This document shows, in pieces, positions 24,727 through 36,399 of a DNA stretch of 64,000 nucleotides (its first letter is position 1; each line of letters starts with the position of its first letter). Location: NCBI GenBank assembly GCA_947034895.1, contig OX344764.1:5952001-6016000 (forward strand). The letters run 5' to 3'. The DNA is from Rhytidiadelphus loreus (Eukaryota > Streptophyta > Bryopsida > Hypnales > Hylocomiaceae). The notes under the pieces were generated by a model. It saw only the letters and a program-made list of their open reading frames with translations. It ran no database searches and was not told the origin of the DNA. The position numbers and the translations under genes are program-made.

Positions 24727-25315
24727 CCCTAAGTCATTTACCAGTCATATGAGAGAAGTGAAGTCATTTCTGAGTCTTGTAGAAGTCGTGAGAGAGTCAC
24801 GTAGGAGTTACACTTTCTACGCGACTGTAGGAAAACTGCTAAGCATTGTCCCTTTAATATTCCTGCGCATTTGTTTCAAGTATTACTCAAGGAAGATGGT
24901 TACATTAAAGGAAGCTGTAAATAAAAGACAAAAATGGTAAATGAACTAAATATGTAATGACATGGTCTTTTTCGTACGTGAGTACACCCCAGTAATCTAT
25001 ATAAAGAGTGTGCACCTGCCCTTCGTGATTTCTTACAGCATTTGAATGACCCTTAGACCATATTGCTCTCTAAATTGGTCGAGTGAGGTTTTCAAGAAAA
25101 TTTCCCTGCGCCATTTTGTGTTCACCCTTTTTTCCATCTGAGAGGGTGCATCACCGTCCGCATATGAAAAGTCCTGCCTTTGGTAGGCCACGAAGTCATT
25201 TACCAGTCATATGAACGCAGCCGAGTCATCTCCCAGTCTTGTAGGAGTGCTGTGAAAGTCATGCAGAAGTGACACTTTCTCCTAGCATCTGTACGATGAC
25301 TACTAAGCATTGTTA
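24727..25315. repeat. Duplicated AGTCATTTACCAGTCAT segment in the tnp2 intron
   Basis: About 125 bp beginning AAGTCATTTACCAGTCATAT at 24730 recurs, diverged, at 25190-25315. Both carry the CACTA-1 AGTCAT/AGTCGTG motif set found at the element ends. Confidence 0.7.
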
Positions 25316-25512
25316 GATTAAAGAAAGGTGTTATGTCCTTCTCCGTGGAATTCACGATCTCTGACCATTGTTGTTGTTATTTCCTTCACAGCATCTCCTT
25401 ATCCGGTATACACTAGACGTCATGCATTGCGAAATGAACCTGGCTAAGAATTTACTGAAGACTATAACTGGGAAAAAAGACACCGTCAAAGTGAGGCGTG
25501 ATTTACAAAGGC

Positions 25513-25517
25513 GGAAC
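25513..25517. repeat. Target-site duplication GGAAC, left of copia
   Basis: GGAAC precedes the 5' LTR and recurs at 31272-31276 after the 3' LTR. Joining across the element keeps the CACTA-1 reading frame (DLQRRNMQRHLW). Confidence 0.93.
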
Positions 25518-25707
25518 TGTTAGCATTCCGATATAGTTAGGGTTACATCCATTTGTTCTTTACATTTCATTCATTCTACCTTAGGTTTAAGACACCGTTT
25601 AGGTTTAGCCATGTACCTTAAATAGGGGCTTAAACCCCTTTGTTAATTATCTCAATAGTGTCAATTGCTACTCCTGTTAGATCACAGTATTTTCTTATGT
25701 TTCAATA
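25518..25707 (+). repeat. Copia 5' LTR
   Basis: Begins TGTTAGCATTCCG and ends TTTCAATA. 190 bp, almost identical to 31082-31271. Its end is TA rather than the usual CA, confirmed by the TSD on the far side. Confidence 0.92.
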
Positions 25708-25725
25708 TGGTATCAAAGCGATAGT
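25708..25725 (+). other. Copia primer-binding site
   Basis: TGGTATCAAAGC directly follows the 5' LTR. It matches the plant copia consensus TGGTATCAGAGC, complementary to the 3' end of initiator methionine tRNA, with one difference. Confidence 0.85.
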
Positions 25726-25856
25726 GAGATAGATTTCTCTTGTTGTCTTATTACACCGATCTACAGGCACGCAGCTAACGATTCTCTCTTAGATCAGCAC
25801 CGCCGCCTATACTACCGTTAGAGAACCGAGTCTTACGTTCTAGTCCTTCTCTTGAA

Positions 25857-28800
25857 ATGGATCCAAGTGGGAAGGAAGTCCCGGAGTCCATGAAACTGAC
25901 TGGACCTGCGAACTATGTCATCTGGAGCTACAAGACTCGCATGATACTCATGCAGGAGGGCCTCTGGCGCTTCATCGAAACTCCGGAGACCGATGACAAC
26001 ACGTCCAGCAACAGCGCCGCCATCGACGATGGAATCTCGACTGGCGTAGCAACTTTGGCTGGAGTAACGGTCTCAACCCCGACGGTAGAGACGTCGACAC
26101 CTCAAACTGGAGCTCGCGACACCGAATTGCGTTGCCGAGCAGGCCGCATTATAATCTTGATGGTACGAGATTCTATCCTACTCAGTATAATACATCTTAC
26201 AGATCCTCGAGCTATCTGGTTGCGACTGAGGAATATGTGTGATATACGAAGTTCATCTAGACGTTTGTCGTTAAAAGAGCAGTTTTATTCCTTAAGACTC
26301 GCAGAAGGGAAACAGATCGCAGATCATCTCCAGGACATTAACCTTATCGTGACTCAGCTTGCCAACTTAGGGATCCCTGTACTAGACGAGGACCTAGTCG
26401 ACCTAACACTTAATAGTCTCCCTAAAAGCTGGTCTACCTTTAGACAAATTCAGAAAGGCCATGAGCGACTCCCTACCTTCCTAGAACTAGAAGGCTTACT
26501 GCTACAGGAAGAGCTAGGACGCAACCTTGAAAAACGACGTGACGAAACAGAAGAGGTCCACCTCGTTCGAAGCAACAGGAACTCCACTCGCGGAAGTCGA
26601 CCTCCACAACGTGGCCGCACATCACAGGGTCGCGGTCAAGACTACAGGACCTCCCCATCATCATCAGCAGCAGTACAACGTCCCGATACGACCAAACAAC
26701 GCCCCAACAGTCAAACCAAACGGTCCGTTTACTGCCACCAATGCGGTAAACCGGGACATTACTCTCGTGACTGTGCACAAGCTACTCTGGAAGATCAAAT
26801 CAAAACACTACAGATCCAGCTCAGCTCGATCAAGCGACATCAGTCCTCATCATCCCAATAAGTTCACCTCACCGAAATAGTCAATGATGACACCGCAGAT
26901 CTCTCCGAGAACTCCGACCCGCCCCCGCCCCATCTCCAGTCCTGCATCGATGCCTTTGAAGACGACCCTGACACTCCAACAGAAGTTATCAACGCCTGTG
27001 TTACTTCTGCCATAGAAGAAGAATGGTTTTTAGATTCCGGGGCTTCATCACACGTTACTGGAAACTCTTCTCTACTTAGTAATCTTACCACCTCTCGGAT
27101 CCCTCACATTAGAACAGCAGGAGGTCAGATTATGCCTGTCACTAGTCAAGGCACTGTACACATTACCGACCCATCCGGAGCAATAAAAGACATCCATCAA
27201 ATTTTATACGTCCCGGGAGTTAAGACAAATCTTTTTTCCGTGGGAAAACTTACAGATCTCGGATATAGGGTTCTTTTCGAATCCACACACTGCCTTATCT
27301 ATGACAACGATGACCCTAGCAGGATTCTCATGAAAGGGCATAGAGACAAGCGAAACAACCTCTATCGAGTAGATAATACCTCTCCCTACACTGTTCTCAC
27401 CACAACCACGACTGCTGCCAACTCCTCTCTAGGACTACAGTTCCCGCTCCAACCTGCACTTAGCAGTAATCCCATACACCGTAGCAGGATTCTCTCCTCT
27501 GAAACCTGCTGTCCTGATCTCGGACAGTCTCCACCATCTCCCCACAGTCAACGTCCAGCACCTAAAAACCCCCAAAATCCCAGCCATAGCTATCCGAGCT
27601 CCCATAACCAACAACTGCTTCCAAAACCTGCTCCCTCAAACCCGCCTAAATTACCTATATCCCACATTCACCTTTGGCACAAACGACTGGGTCATGTCAA
27701 CTACCAAAGTCTGTATCACATGACTTCTCGAGACTTAGTTGCAGGAGTTCCAGCCATACCTCTTATCAAACACATTTGCCATTCTTGCATGCTTGGGAAA
27801 TTGCCACGCGAACGGATCCCCAAGCAACGTCATACTATTACAACGCGACCTCTCCAACTCATTCACAGTGATTTATGTGGACCTATGCCAACCACCTCCC
27901 GCACAGGCAACCGTTATATACTTACCTTCATTGACGACTTCTCCAGGAAATCTTGGATTTATCTCCTATCAGAAAAATCCCAAACATTAGCATTTTTTAA
28001 ACAGTTTCGAAAATCAGTAGAGACCCCTATACTTCGCATAGGTACTCTTAGAAGCGATAGAGGTGGAGAATATCTATCCACAGACTTTACTTCATATTGC
28101 TCTACACATGGCATTTCCCGTCAGCTTACAGCCGGCTACTCTCCCCACCAAAATGGCGTTGCGGAACGCAAGAACCGGACATTACTTGAAGGCATCCGAA
28201 GTATCGTTACTGGAACTCAGATCCCGAAATCCCTTTGGGACGAAATTGCCAAGACAGTCAACTATCTGCAGAATCGTCTTCCCACCAAGGCCTTAAGACT
28301 TACTACCCCTGAGGAAGCCTTCACCAACATCAAGCCTCACCTAGGACACCTCCGTATTATCGGTTGTGTTGCCTACTGCCACATTCCTGATCACAAACGC
28401 CAAAAGTTTGACCCGAAAGCTATCCCTTCAATTCTCTTGGGCTACGATGAACACAGTAAAGCTTATCGTTGTTATGATCCTCATCGACGCAAGATTATAG
28501 TCAGTCGTGACGTTCGTTTCGATGAATCTAGCCTTAGCCTCCCGACCCCTGAGACCACCGAACCACTCCTAGACAGCCCCTACCTCTCCAAAACACAAAC
28601 CCAGCCATCCATCAATTCCCCCCTGCCGACACAACAAACTCCCAACCCCGCACAGCCACCCTGTCCAACCCCAGCAGTCCTAGACCTACCCGATCCCAAT
28701 AGCTCCCCAGCTTTACCCAACCCCAGAACTACTACAGATCCTCCCGAAACCCCAAACCCCGCAGCCTCTCCTGCGCCCACAGTGCGCCCCGTCCCGAACC

Positions 28801-30524
28801 CCGAACCTGCCCTTCGCCGATCCCAGCGACCTCGGCATCAGAACATTCGACTCGATGGGTACGAACTCTCTCTCTCCACCGACGACTTTGATGTTTGCCT
28901 ACTCGCCTCTGCCGCCGCACCACCCAACCCACCCGATTCCACCCCTGCCGATCCAAATATTGCCCACATTACCTTTAAACAAGCTCAACTTGACCCTGGG
29001 TGGCGTTTGGCCATGCAAGCGGAAATGCAGTCTATATGGAGGAACCACACCTGGACCTTGGAAACTTTACCACCCAAAACAAAAGCCATTACCTGCAAGT
29101 AGGTATACAAGATCAAACCTGGCACAATTGGTCAACCTCCAGTCAAGAAGGCTCGTCTCGTAGCTCGTGGTTACGAACAACGCCCTGGAATTGATTTCAG
29201 TGAAACTTTTGCCCCTGTTATAAAATGGGCCACCATCCGCACCATCATCGCTCTTGCCACCACCAATCGTTGGCACATTCACCATATGGATGTTCGCACC
29301 GCCTTCCTCAACGGACTCCTCAAAGAACGAGTTTACATGACGCAGCCCCCTGGATTCCAAGCTTCAGGTCAAGAAAAATTAGTTTGTCGACTCAACAGAT
29401 CCCTGTATGGATTGAAACAGAGCCCACGCACCTGGTATGACAAGATTGATGCCACACTTCGAAGAATCGGCCTTCAACGGAGCAAATCTGATGGAAATAT
29501 GTATTACATGCACCATCAAGGCGAAACCCTAATTCTTATGCTCTACGTTGACGATCTTTTCATCACCGGCAGCTCTGACCGTCTCATTTCTTGGCTCAAG
29601 AAATTTCTTCACACCGAATTCGACATGACTGACCTTGGACGCATCAAGCGTTATCTCGGCATCTCTTTTGAATAAGTTCTATTAGGAATTTTTCTCCATC
29701 AACGTGATTATGCTGCGTCCATCCTTGCAGACTTCAGCATGGCCGATTGCAAGCCTGCAACTATACCCCTCCCTGCCGGTCAGGTCCTTGTCACAGATAT
29801 GCACACGCCTTATATCGACTCCACACACTACTGCCGACTGGTGGGCAAATTGATATTTCTCACAGTCACCCGCCCTGACATTACTTATGCCGTGAGTCGG
29901 CTCAGCAGTTACATGGCGCACCCACAACAATCTCACCTCGATGCCGCCAAGCACCTGCTTCGTTACCTTCAAGGTACCCTTGATCTCGGCATTCTATACC
30001 GAGCGGGGGCTCCGCTCACCCTACAAGGTTATACAGATGCAGATTGGGGTTCTTGCCTCGAGACTCGAAGATCCACGGGCGCGTACATTTTTACACTTGC
30101 TGGCGGTCCTGTCTCATGGCAAAGTAAAAGGCAGCTCACTGTCTCACACTCGTCTACAGAATCAGAGTATCGTGCCCTCAGCGACGGTGCTCAAGAAGCC
30201 GTCTGGCTACACCGCCTTCTCCAAGAATTACAGTTACCCTCATCACCGACCAAACCTACACCAAGCATCACCATTCACTACGACAACCAAGGCGCTATGA
30301 AGTTATCCCACAATCCGGTGTTTCATGCAAGATCGAAGCACATCGAAATTCACTATCACTTCATTCGAGAACGCATTCAAGGTGGGGAAAACAAATTGCA
30401 ATATATCCAAACCAATGCCCAACCAGCAGACGCTCTTACAAAACCTTTAGGTCGCGTTAAATTTGACCAGCATAGAAATGCACTGGGATTACATTGCCTC
30501 AAAGACCTTAGCAAATCCTACTGA
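25857..30524 (+). pseudogene. Copia gag-pol polyprotein, one frame with three stops
   Basis: A single reading frame from 25857 (MDPSGKEVPESMKLTG) to 30524, interrupted at 26859-26861 (TAA), 29100-29102 (TAG) and 29673-29675 (TAA). Gag (334 codons) ends with zinc knuckle CHQCGKPGHYSRDC. After the first stop come protease LDSGASSHV (about 27030), the pre-integrase HLWHKRLGHVN and CHSC, integrase acids in HSDLCG, RSDRGGEY and NGVAERKNR, reverse transcriptase YVDDLF (about 29550) and RNase H TDADWGS. The second stop replaces the Trp of the conserved CKWVYK motif. The first lies at the gag-pol junction and might be a readthrough stop rather than damage; the other two interrupt conserved reverse transcriptase text and should be inactivating. 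Confidence 0.9.
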
Positions 30525-31081
30525 AGAACCGCAATTCTCCTTGACATCCCTACAAAACCCTAAAACCCATAGATGTGTACAAATATTCCTCCGCTTCGAC
30601 CAGGGATCGGAAGCTCTTATGCTCAGCACCCTTAAACCCAGTCACCTCCCGGGAACAATCTTCCCAGTTGAAATACAACCCAGGTACTCTACCTCGCCGC
30701 ACAGCATAGAACTTCCCCTGCGGTCTCTCAGCTCTTCGACTAGTGCTACGTCGACGCACCGCCCCCACGACTGCTGCCTCACCAGCCACCGCAGACCCGG
30801 GCACTTCATCCTTTGCACAACACCAACGACCATCGGCTCTCACCAATCGAAATTGTGCTGCCAAGACCGTCTCCACCCAGCTCGAGCACCAAGTTGTTAC
30901 TCTCGCCACCACTGCACATACACACCACAACAACAGACATACTACACCAACAAATGAGACCCCGTCGACGATCTCACGCAGATCATTCAAATCTCGCACT
31001 CCAGCTTACGCCATCTGCGACACTTCCACCAGATCACTCGCGCACTTGCAATTGCGATCCAATCTACCGATTGAGGGGGGG
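30525..31081 (+). other. Copia 3' non-coding segment and polypurine tract
   Basis: 550 bp with no supported gene between RNase H and the 3' LTR. It ends with the polypurine tract TTGAGGGGGGG at 31071-31081, the plus-strand primer site. Confidence 0.8.
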
Positions 31082-31271
31082 TGTTAGCATTCCGATATAG
31101 TTAGGGTTACATCCATTTGTTCTTTACATTTCATTCATTCTACCTTAGGTTTAAGACACCGTTTAGGTTTAGCCATGTACCTTAAATAGGGGCTTAAACC
31201 CCTTTGTTAATTATCTCAATAGTGTCAATTGCTGCTCCTGTTAGATCATAGTATTTTCTTATGTTTCAATA
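31082..31271 (+). repeat. Copia 3' LTR
   Basis: TGTTAGCATTCCG to TTTCAATA, 190 bp, differing from the 5' LTR at about two bases (TTGCTGCTCC for TTGCTACTCC, ATCATAG for ATCACAG). The TSD GGAAC follows. Confidence 0.92.
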
Positions 31272-31276
31272 GGAAC

Positions 31277-31603
31277 ATGCAGCGTCACTTGTGGCTGACT
31301 CCTAATCCTCGGAGGCTGGGGAAGATGGTCAAGCCCAGAGCGTCGTATGTGCTAACAGATGATGAGTTTGAGAAGTTTGCAAGAAGCCTGGAGTTGCTAA
31401 AGACACCGAGTGGCTATGGATCAGACTTGGGAAAGTGCATTCGGAAGAAGAATTTTGGGGGGCTAAAGAGTCACGACTACCACGTCTTAATGCAGGAGGT
31501 AATGCCGTTGGCACTTAGAGGTTTCATGCAACCCAGGCCACGTTTGGCTATCATGCGCATGTGCAAGGTCTTCCGTCGCCTATGCACGAAGGTTTACAAC
31601 CCT
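31277..31603 (+). pseudogene. CACTA-1 tnp2 transposase, segment between the copia and CACTA-2 insertions
   Basis: Continues the exon cut at 25517. It encodes NMQRHLWLTPNPRRLGKM, then the FGGLKSHDYHVLMQEVMPLALRG block conserved in tnp2 transposases, and ends RRLCTKVYNP at the CACTA-2 insertion. No stop codon occurs inside. The two insertions are only about 330 bp apart in the same exon. Confidence 0.88.
31601..31603. repeat. Target-site duplication CCT, left of CACTA-2
   Basis: CCT before the CACTAG terminus at 31604 recurs at 39698-39700. Removing the insert plus one CCT gives VYNPADFPSLQNDVAESM in frame. Confidence 0.93.
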
Positions 31604-31619
31604 CACTAGTAGAAAACAG

Positions 31620-32290
31620 GGTCAATTGTAACCAGTGAAAAAATGACTGGTGACTGGGTCATTACTACCTCATGCCTGACAGTCATTAAAATGGCGCCAA
31701 AGCTGATGTGTCGTTGGGGTCAGTCATTTTGTAGTAACCAGTTCCAGCATTGGATGACGGGTAAATGAGAGTAGTGACGACAGAAGGTTTCATCTATGGG
31801 GCAGTCTGTGTTTTTTGAATTAGGCACTGATGTGGACCGGCTGGAGTCAATCTATAGTCACTTAGTCATATATTGAATGCAATGTGTGACTGGAATATAA
31901 CTGAGATATGACTAACATTGAAACAACATGGAAATTCAAATTTTTAATTTCCCATTATTGATTTCTATAATGGAATGGTTACGTTGTAGTCATTTATTAC
32001 ATAATGACTGAAACACATTGAATTAATCAGGGCTGCTAGGAACTGTTCGTGTATGGTTTCATCAGGTGATTCAAAGGGGAGACTTTCACAAATACTATTT
32101 ATATATATATTTTGCGTAAGCCTAGATATTGGATGTTGTATAGCTCCAAATTTGCCAAACTCGACAATGTGCTTCAGAACTTAGTTGTAGTTTAAATGAG
32201 ACCAATATATATATAGAGAGAGTGAAAAATGTTCAAGAATGGAAGTACATGTCACATGTGAACGTAGCTTAGATGTTGACTGAATGAATT
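31620..32290. repeat. CACTA-2 subterminal region, side of the tnp2 3' end
   Basis: Non-coding; AGTCAT and GACTGG motifs recur in both orientations up to about 32010. A short TATATATA stretch follows at 32100. The tnp2 stop codon lies just beyond, near 32298. Confidence 0.65.
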
Positions 32291-32297
32291 GAACGTT

Positions 32298-35200
32298 CTA
32301 GTATTGGGCGCAAGCTAGTAAATGATCCTCTGCAGATAATTCTATTGCGCCAACCACTGAAGCGTGTGCTGGCCTTGCAAGCACAGTCTGTGGCGCAATG
32401 AGGCCGCTGCTTTCCACCGTCGTTGTAATGAAGACATCTGGTGGCTCCACTACCTCCCTTCTTGAGCGGGCTTCTTTCCTTAACACTACTTTCCATCCAG
32501 GTTTTTCAACAATGTCAGAGAAAAAGACTTGGGTCGCTTGGAGGGAAAAGATGAAGGGTTCAGCCATTCTTGGGAGCTTGTGACGGAAATTCACTGTTAA
32601 AAAACCGGCCTCATCACGAACATATGTCGGCGTCCCTCTACTATCAGTTTTCTTCATCCATTCGCAACGAAGAAGCACCATAGGGGCATTCAAAGGGCCA
32701 TAGTCTAATTTCAGAATATCCTTCAACACTCCAACATAGTGCACAGCCACATCCATTGCGTCCGATGTGGGCACTTGAAAAACAGATGCAATGCCACTAT
32801 CATATGTCAACATAGCAGTTGTTGCATCATCTTCTACTCGGTAGTGGTTCCCAAACGCCTTCATACGTGTATACCTCATCGCTCTTTGCGATGGTCTCCT
32901 ACATAGTAACATTCTGTCAACGTCCTCCACATTTGAGACATTAATGTCTACACTATTGGAATGAGTGGTCACCCATTCTTCAAAATCAAGTAACGTACTG
33001 CCTGCTTCTTGCTGTGCCTTCCACATCCTACATATACATTGAATGGATTAGCCTAACAAGAATAACTACATGCCCATATCCAAAAAAAATGCATTAAGGG
33101 GTTTAGAGTAAAGCACTTTCAGTCCCTCTGTATGTTGATAATGGACACATATTGTCCACAGGTTAAATGACTACAAATGACTATGAACGCACTAATAGAC
33201 GCTGTCATTTTCTCAAATACGGACAAAATAATTACTAGAGAATGACTACAGAAAATAAATTTAGTAACTAAAAATTGAATACTGCAGACTTCCACGTTAT
33301 TGCTACGATTATGCAAAGGCTAGAAAATCAAAATAGAGAAGGCACCCAGACGTACATAAGCCAGGGTTGCATTACAACTGCGTTGTTTAGAACATATTGA
33401 TGAGCAATGTCTCGCATTGCTGTGGTCATCATGTATGGTCGCCCAGCGCCTTCGAGAACCTCCTCTGCATCTCCATATTCCTCCTCTGCATCCCACACTC
33501 TTCTGTGCACCGCATGAAATCCTTGGAGATATTCGGTTACAAAGCCAATGCACTCATCCTTCAAGTAACCCTCTGCCATTGAAGCTTCGGGCCTTGCCAT
33601 ATTTCGAACATACCCCTTTAACGTCTTCATGTATCTTTCAACTGGATACATCCACCTGCTTGCCACAAGACCACATATGTCGAGTTGTTGAACCAAGTGA
33701 TACGGCAAGTGGGTCATGATGTCAAAGAATGATGGAGGAAATTCCATCTCCAGCAGTGCCATACTTTCAGCCACATCTAGCTCTAGAGATTGAAAATGTA
33801 AAGGATTATACACGTTGCTGCATAGTCTTCGAAAAACCTTTGACATCCTCATGATAGCCATCCGCGGACCTATTTTCAATAAGCCACGCAAAGCCAATGG
33901 CATAACTTGCTGCATAAGCACATGATAATCATGTGATTTAAGCCCACCAAATTTCTTTTTGCGAATGTGTTGTCCCAAGGCGCTCGAGTATCCAGAAGGT
34001 GTCTTTAAAGATTCTATCCTACTAGCAAATTTGTCAAACTCGGTATCAGATAGCACGTATGGCGCAACTGGTTTCATCATCTTCCCCCCCTCCTTGGATT
34101 AGGAATGAGCCACAAACTTGGACGGATTCGCTTTCTTTGCAAATCCCTCCTTACTTTCATAGTGTCCTTTTCTCCTGTGATCGTCTTCAAAAAGTTTTTG
34201 GCTAGATTCATTTCACAGTGCATGACATCCAGTGTATGCCGAATAAGTAAATCCTATGTACCACAACAACTCCCACAATGTTAGATTCATGATGACTATG
34301 TCCGTGATATTGGAATCCTATTGTTGGATCATAGGGTAATATAGTGAATTGGAAATGACTGACACATATGACTAAAACATGCCTTATAATGACTCAGATA
34401 TGATTTTGAAAGTCATATCAAGCAGTAATTGAGTCATTCTTTCAGTCATTCTCTATAATTAGGCAACATCTTCATTACCTTAGCAGGAATTTACCAACAA
34501 CAAAACCCACAATTGAAAATACAATGTGCATGATGTAATTGTTATGAAACTAATGACTCACCTTCCAATATGGTAACATGTAGAAAATACTCTTTCTTTT
34601 CACACCATGTACTTTTGATGGATCACCGGCTGCACCATCACGGTTCCCTGCTGCTTTCCATGCTTCGTATTCTTCGGCATGCTGTAATTGCTCGTCGACT
34701 GACACTACTTTTGGTTTATTTCTTTGCTCTATCTCCCCATTGAAGTGATCTTTCATTGCCTGTGCTCGATATGGATGGTTCTGTGGAAGCCACTTCCTTG
34801 TTCCACCATACGTTTGCTTCTCTAACTCAATTGAATGCTCACACACCAAATCTAATCCACAGCAAGGGCATGCAGCGTAGCCTTGGTGAGCAAAGCCTCC
34901 CACTGTACCGTACCTTGGAAAATCGTGAATTGTCCACAATAGTATGGCTCTCAGGCTGAAGTTCCTATTCCCTACTTCCTTTGTGACATCATATGCTGGA
35001 ATGCCTGCCCATAGTTATAAAAACTCCTCTATTATGGGCTGCATGTATACATCGAACACCTCTGAGGTAACGGAGGATTTTCCAGGTATTAGCAAAGCCA
35101 ACAGCACAAAAAACTTTTTTGTGCTCAATCAAGGGGGCAGGTTGTAGTTCAGCAACAACACAGGCCATGTTGACCACGTTGACCTACTCTGTTTGAATGG

Positions 35201-36391
35201 ATTCACTCCATCTGCAGCTAAGGCAAAGTGGGCATTCCTTGGGTCAGATTTGAATCCCGGGTCCACGTTATCATGGAAATGGTGCCATGCCTTTGAATCG
35301 CAAGGATGTCTAACGAGGTTGTCTCCTCCCGCTCGATTGCTTTGATTCTTAGAATGCCATACCATGAGTTCTGAAATGGCAGGACTGCGGAACATTCTCT
35401 GCAATCTTGGAATAATAGGAAAATGTCGTAGAACTTTTACAGGATGCACTCTTCGTTGCTCGTCCTTATACCGTGCCTCCTGGCATTTTGGACAACGCAC
35501 TGCATCAGCATGCTCTCCTCGAAAAAGGACACAGCCTTGCGGACATGCATGAATGTTGTTGTACGATAGCCCTAGCTTCTTGGTGAGTGTCTTCGCAGCA
35601 TAATGATTCTTAGGTAAAGAATTATTCGGTGGAAGAAGGTGACTCTGTAGTATGGTCAGGAGCTCATCTACAAAGCTGTTGCTGGTTCCGTGTACGGTAC
35701 ACAGGTTCATCAACAGTATAGTGGCTGCTAGTGTTGTGCAACTTGCTCCAACATATAATTCATTCAATGCGCCCTCCAATACCATAGGATCAAAGGCCCC
35801 TTCTGGTTCAAACTCAGCAGTGTCCACTGCTTCTGGCACATCTGCTACTATACCAGCAGGCATAAACAGAGCATCTCCATCTGCATTGCCACTGAATGTG
35901 GCGTGAACGTCATCGGCCACTGCAAAAGCATCCATGACTGCGTCACGAGTTCTTTCTTCTATATTGGGAGCTTCATCTGCTGTGTTGAACGCATCATTGA
36001 TCATTTGGCGTGTGGCAATGTGTTCATCTAGAACAGGTTGGCTGTTGTTTGGCAGATTTAGAAAAGCCTCATCCCACTCGTCATCTGATGGAACTTGGGG
36101 CCCAGCACCTCTCCACACTCGAAAACGTGCATGTCGACCATTCTTAATGAGGTGAAGTCTGACAGTGGAAACCAATAGTGTTCGGCAACCCTTACACAAA
36201 GAACATGGACAATGTATGCGCCTGAGGTTGAGCAACCGAGCTCTGTTGAGCTCTCGGACCCATAGGCGATCATCACGAAGTTGTTGCCTCCTCTGCTCGG
36301 GCAATGGCGCACCTGCTGCTTCCATGGCTGCCACTGCATTAAGCAGTTTAATTAGAGGTTGCCAAACTTGAAAAACATATAACAAGGGCAC
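32298..36391 (-). pseudogene. CACTA-2 tnp2-type transposase
   Basis: Minus-strand relative of the CACTA-1 transposase. Block 1 (36391 or the ATG at 36325, to about 35129) holds the transposase-associated domain (IHCPCSLCKG, LHLIKNGRH) and RNAHFALAADGVNPF. Compared with CACTA-1 there is TGA for the Trp codon after NLPP, a TAA for Glu before LWAG, and a one-base loss in the poly-G near 34085, which shifts frame before MMKPVAPYVLSDTEF. Block 2 is WTIHDFPRYGTVGG (34939-34560). Block 3 (34080-33340) carries HDYHVLMQQVMPLALRG and LPYHLVQQLDICGL-type DUF4218 text. The last exon (33026-32298) is DUF4216: LRCEWMKKTDSRG and NFRHKLPRMAEPFIF. Several lesions make it inactive. Confidence 0.88.
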
Positions 36392-36399
36392 TTTAGCCG

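Larger units (their letters stand above)
22943..25517 (+). pseudogene. CACTA-1 tnp2-type transposase, N-terminal part
   Basis: Catalytic transposase of the En/Spm type. The first coding block starts at 22943 (MIPARLPLSD) and reads to 24709 with one in-frame TAG at 24302-24304; it ends at a GTGAGC donor. Residues 20-75 hold the Cys/His-rich transposase-associated domain (RIYCPCNECRG, then REHLIRSGRH). The tnp2 domain includes VHGVTNN, NALRCPKCNGRRY, RNAHFALAADGVNPF and, after the stop, WTIHDFPGYGTVGGF and HQGYAACPWC. The next exon, 25392-25517, encodes LDVMHCEMNLAKN and is cut by the copia insertion. CACTA-2 reads Asn at the TAG position (KEVGNRNF against KDMG*RSF). The intron (24710-25391) contains two similar AGTCAT-rich repeats. 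Confidence 0.85.
25518..31271 (+). mobile_element. Ty1/copia LTR retrotransposon, 5.75 kb, nested in the CACTA-1 tnp2 exon
   Basis: 190-bp LTRs at both ends, 5-bp TSD GGAAC, primer-binding site next to the 5' LTR, polypurine tract next to the 3' LTR. Gag, protease, integrase, reverse transcriptase and RNase H occur in copia order on the plus strand. The two LTRs differ at only about two positions (A/G and C/T near their 3' ends), which implies a recent insertion. It lies in the same orientation as its host gene. Confidence 0.95.

Noticed and set aside
31229..31609. 126-codon plus ORF as an independent gene
   Set aside because: It begins in the copia 3' LTR and is simply the tnp2 exon segment between two insertions.
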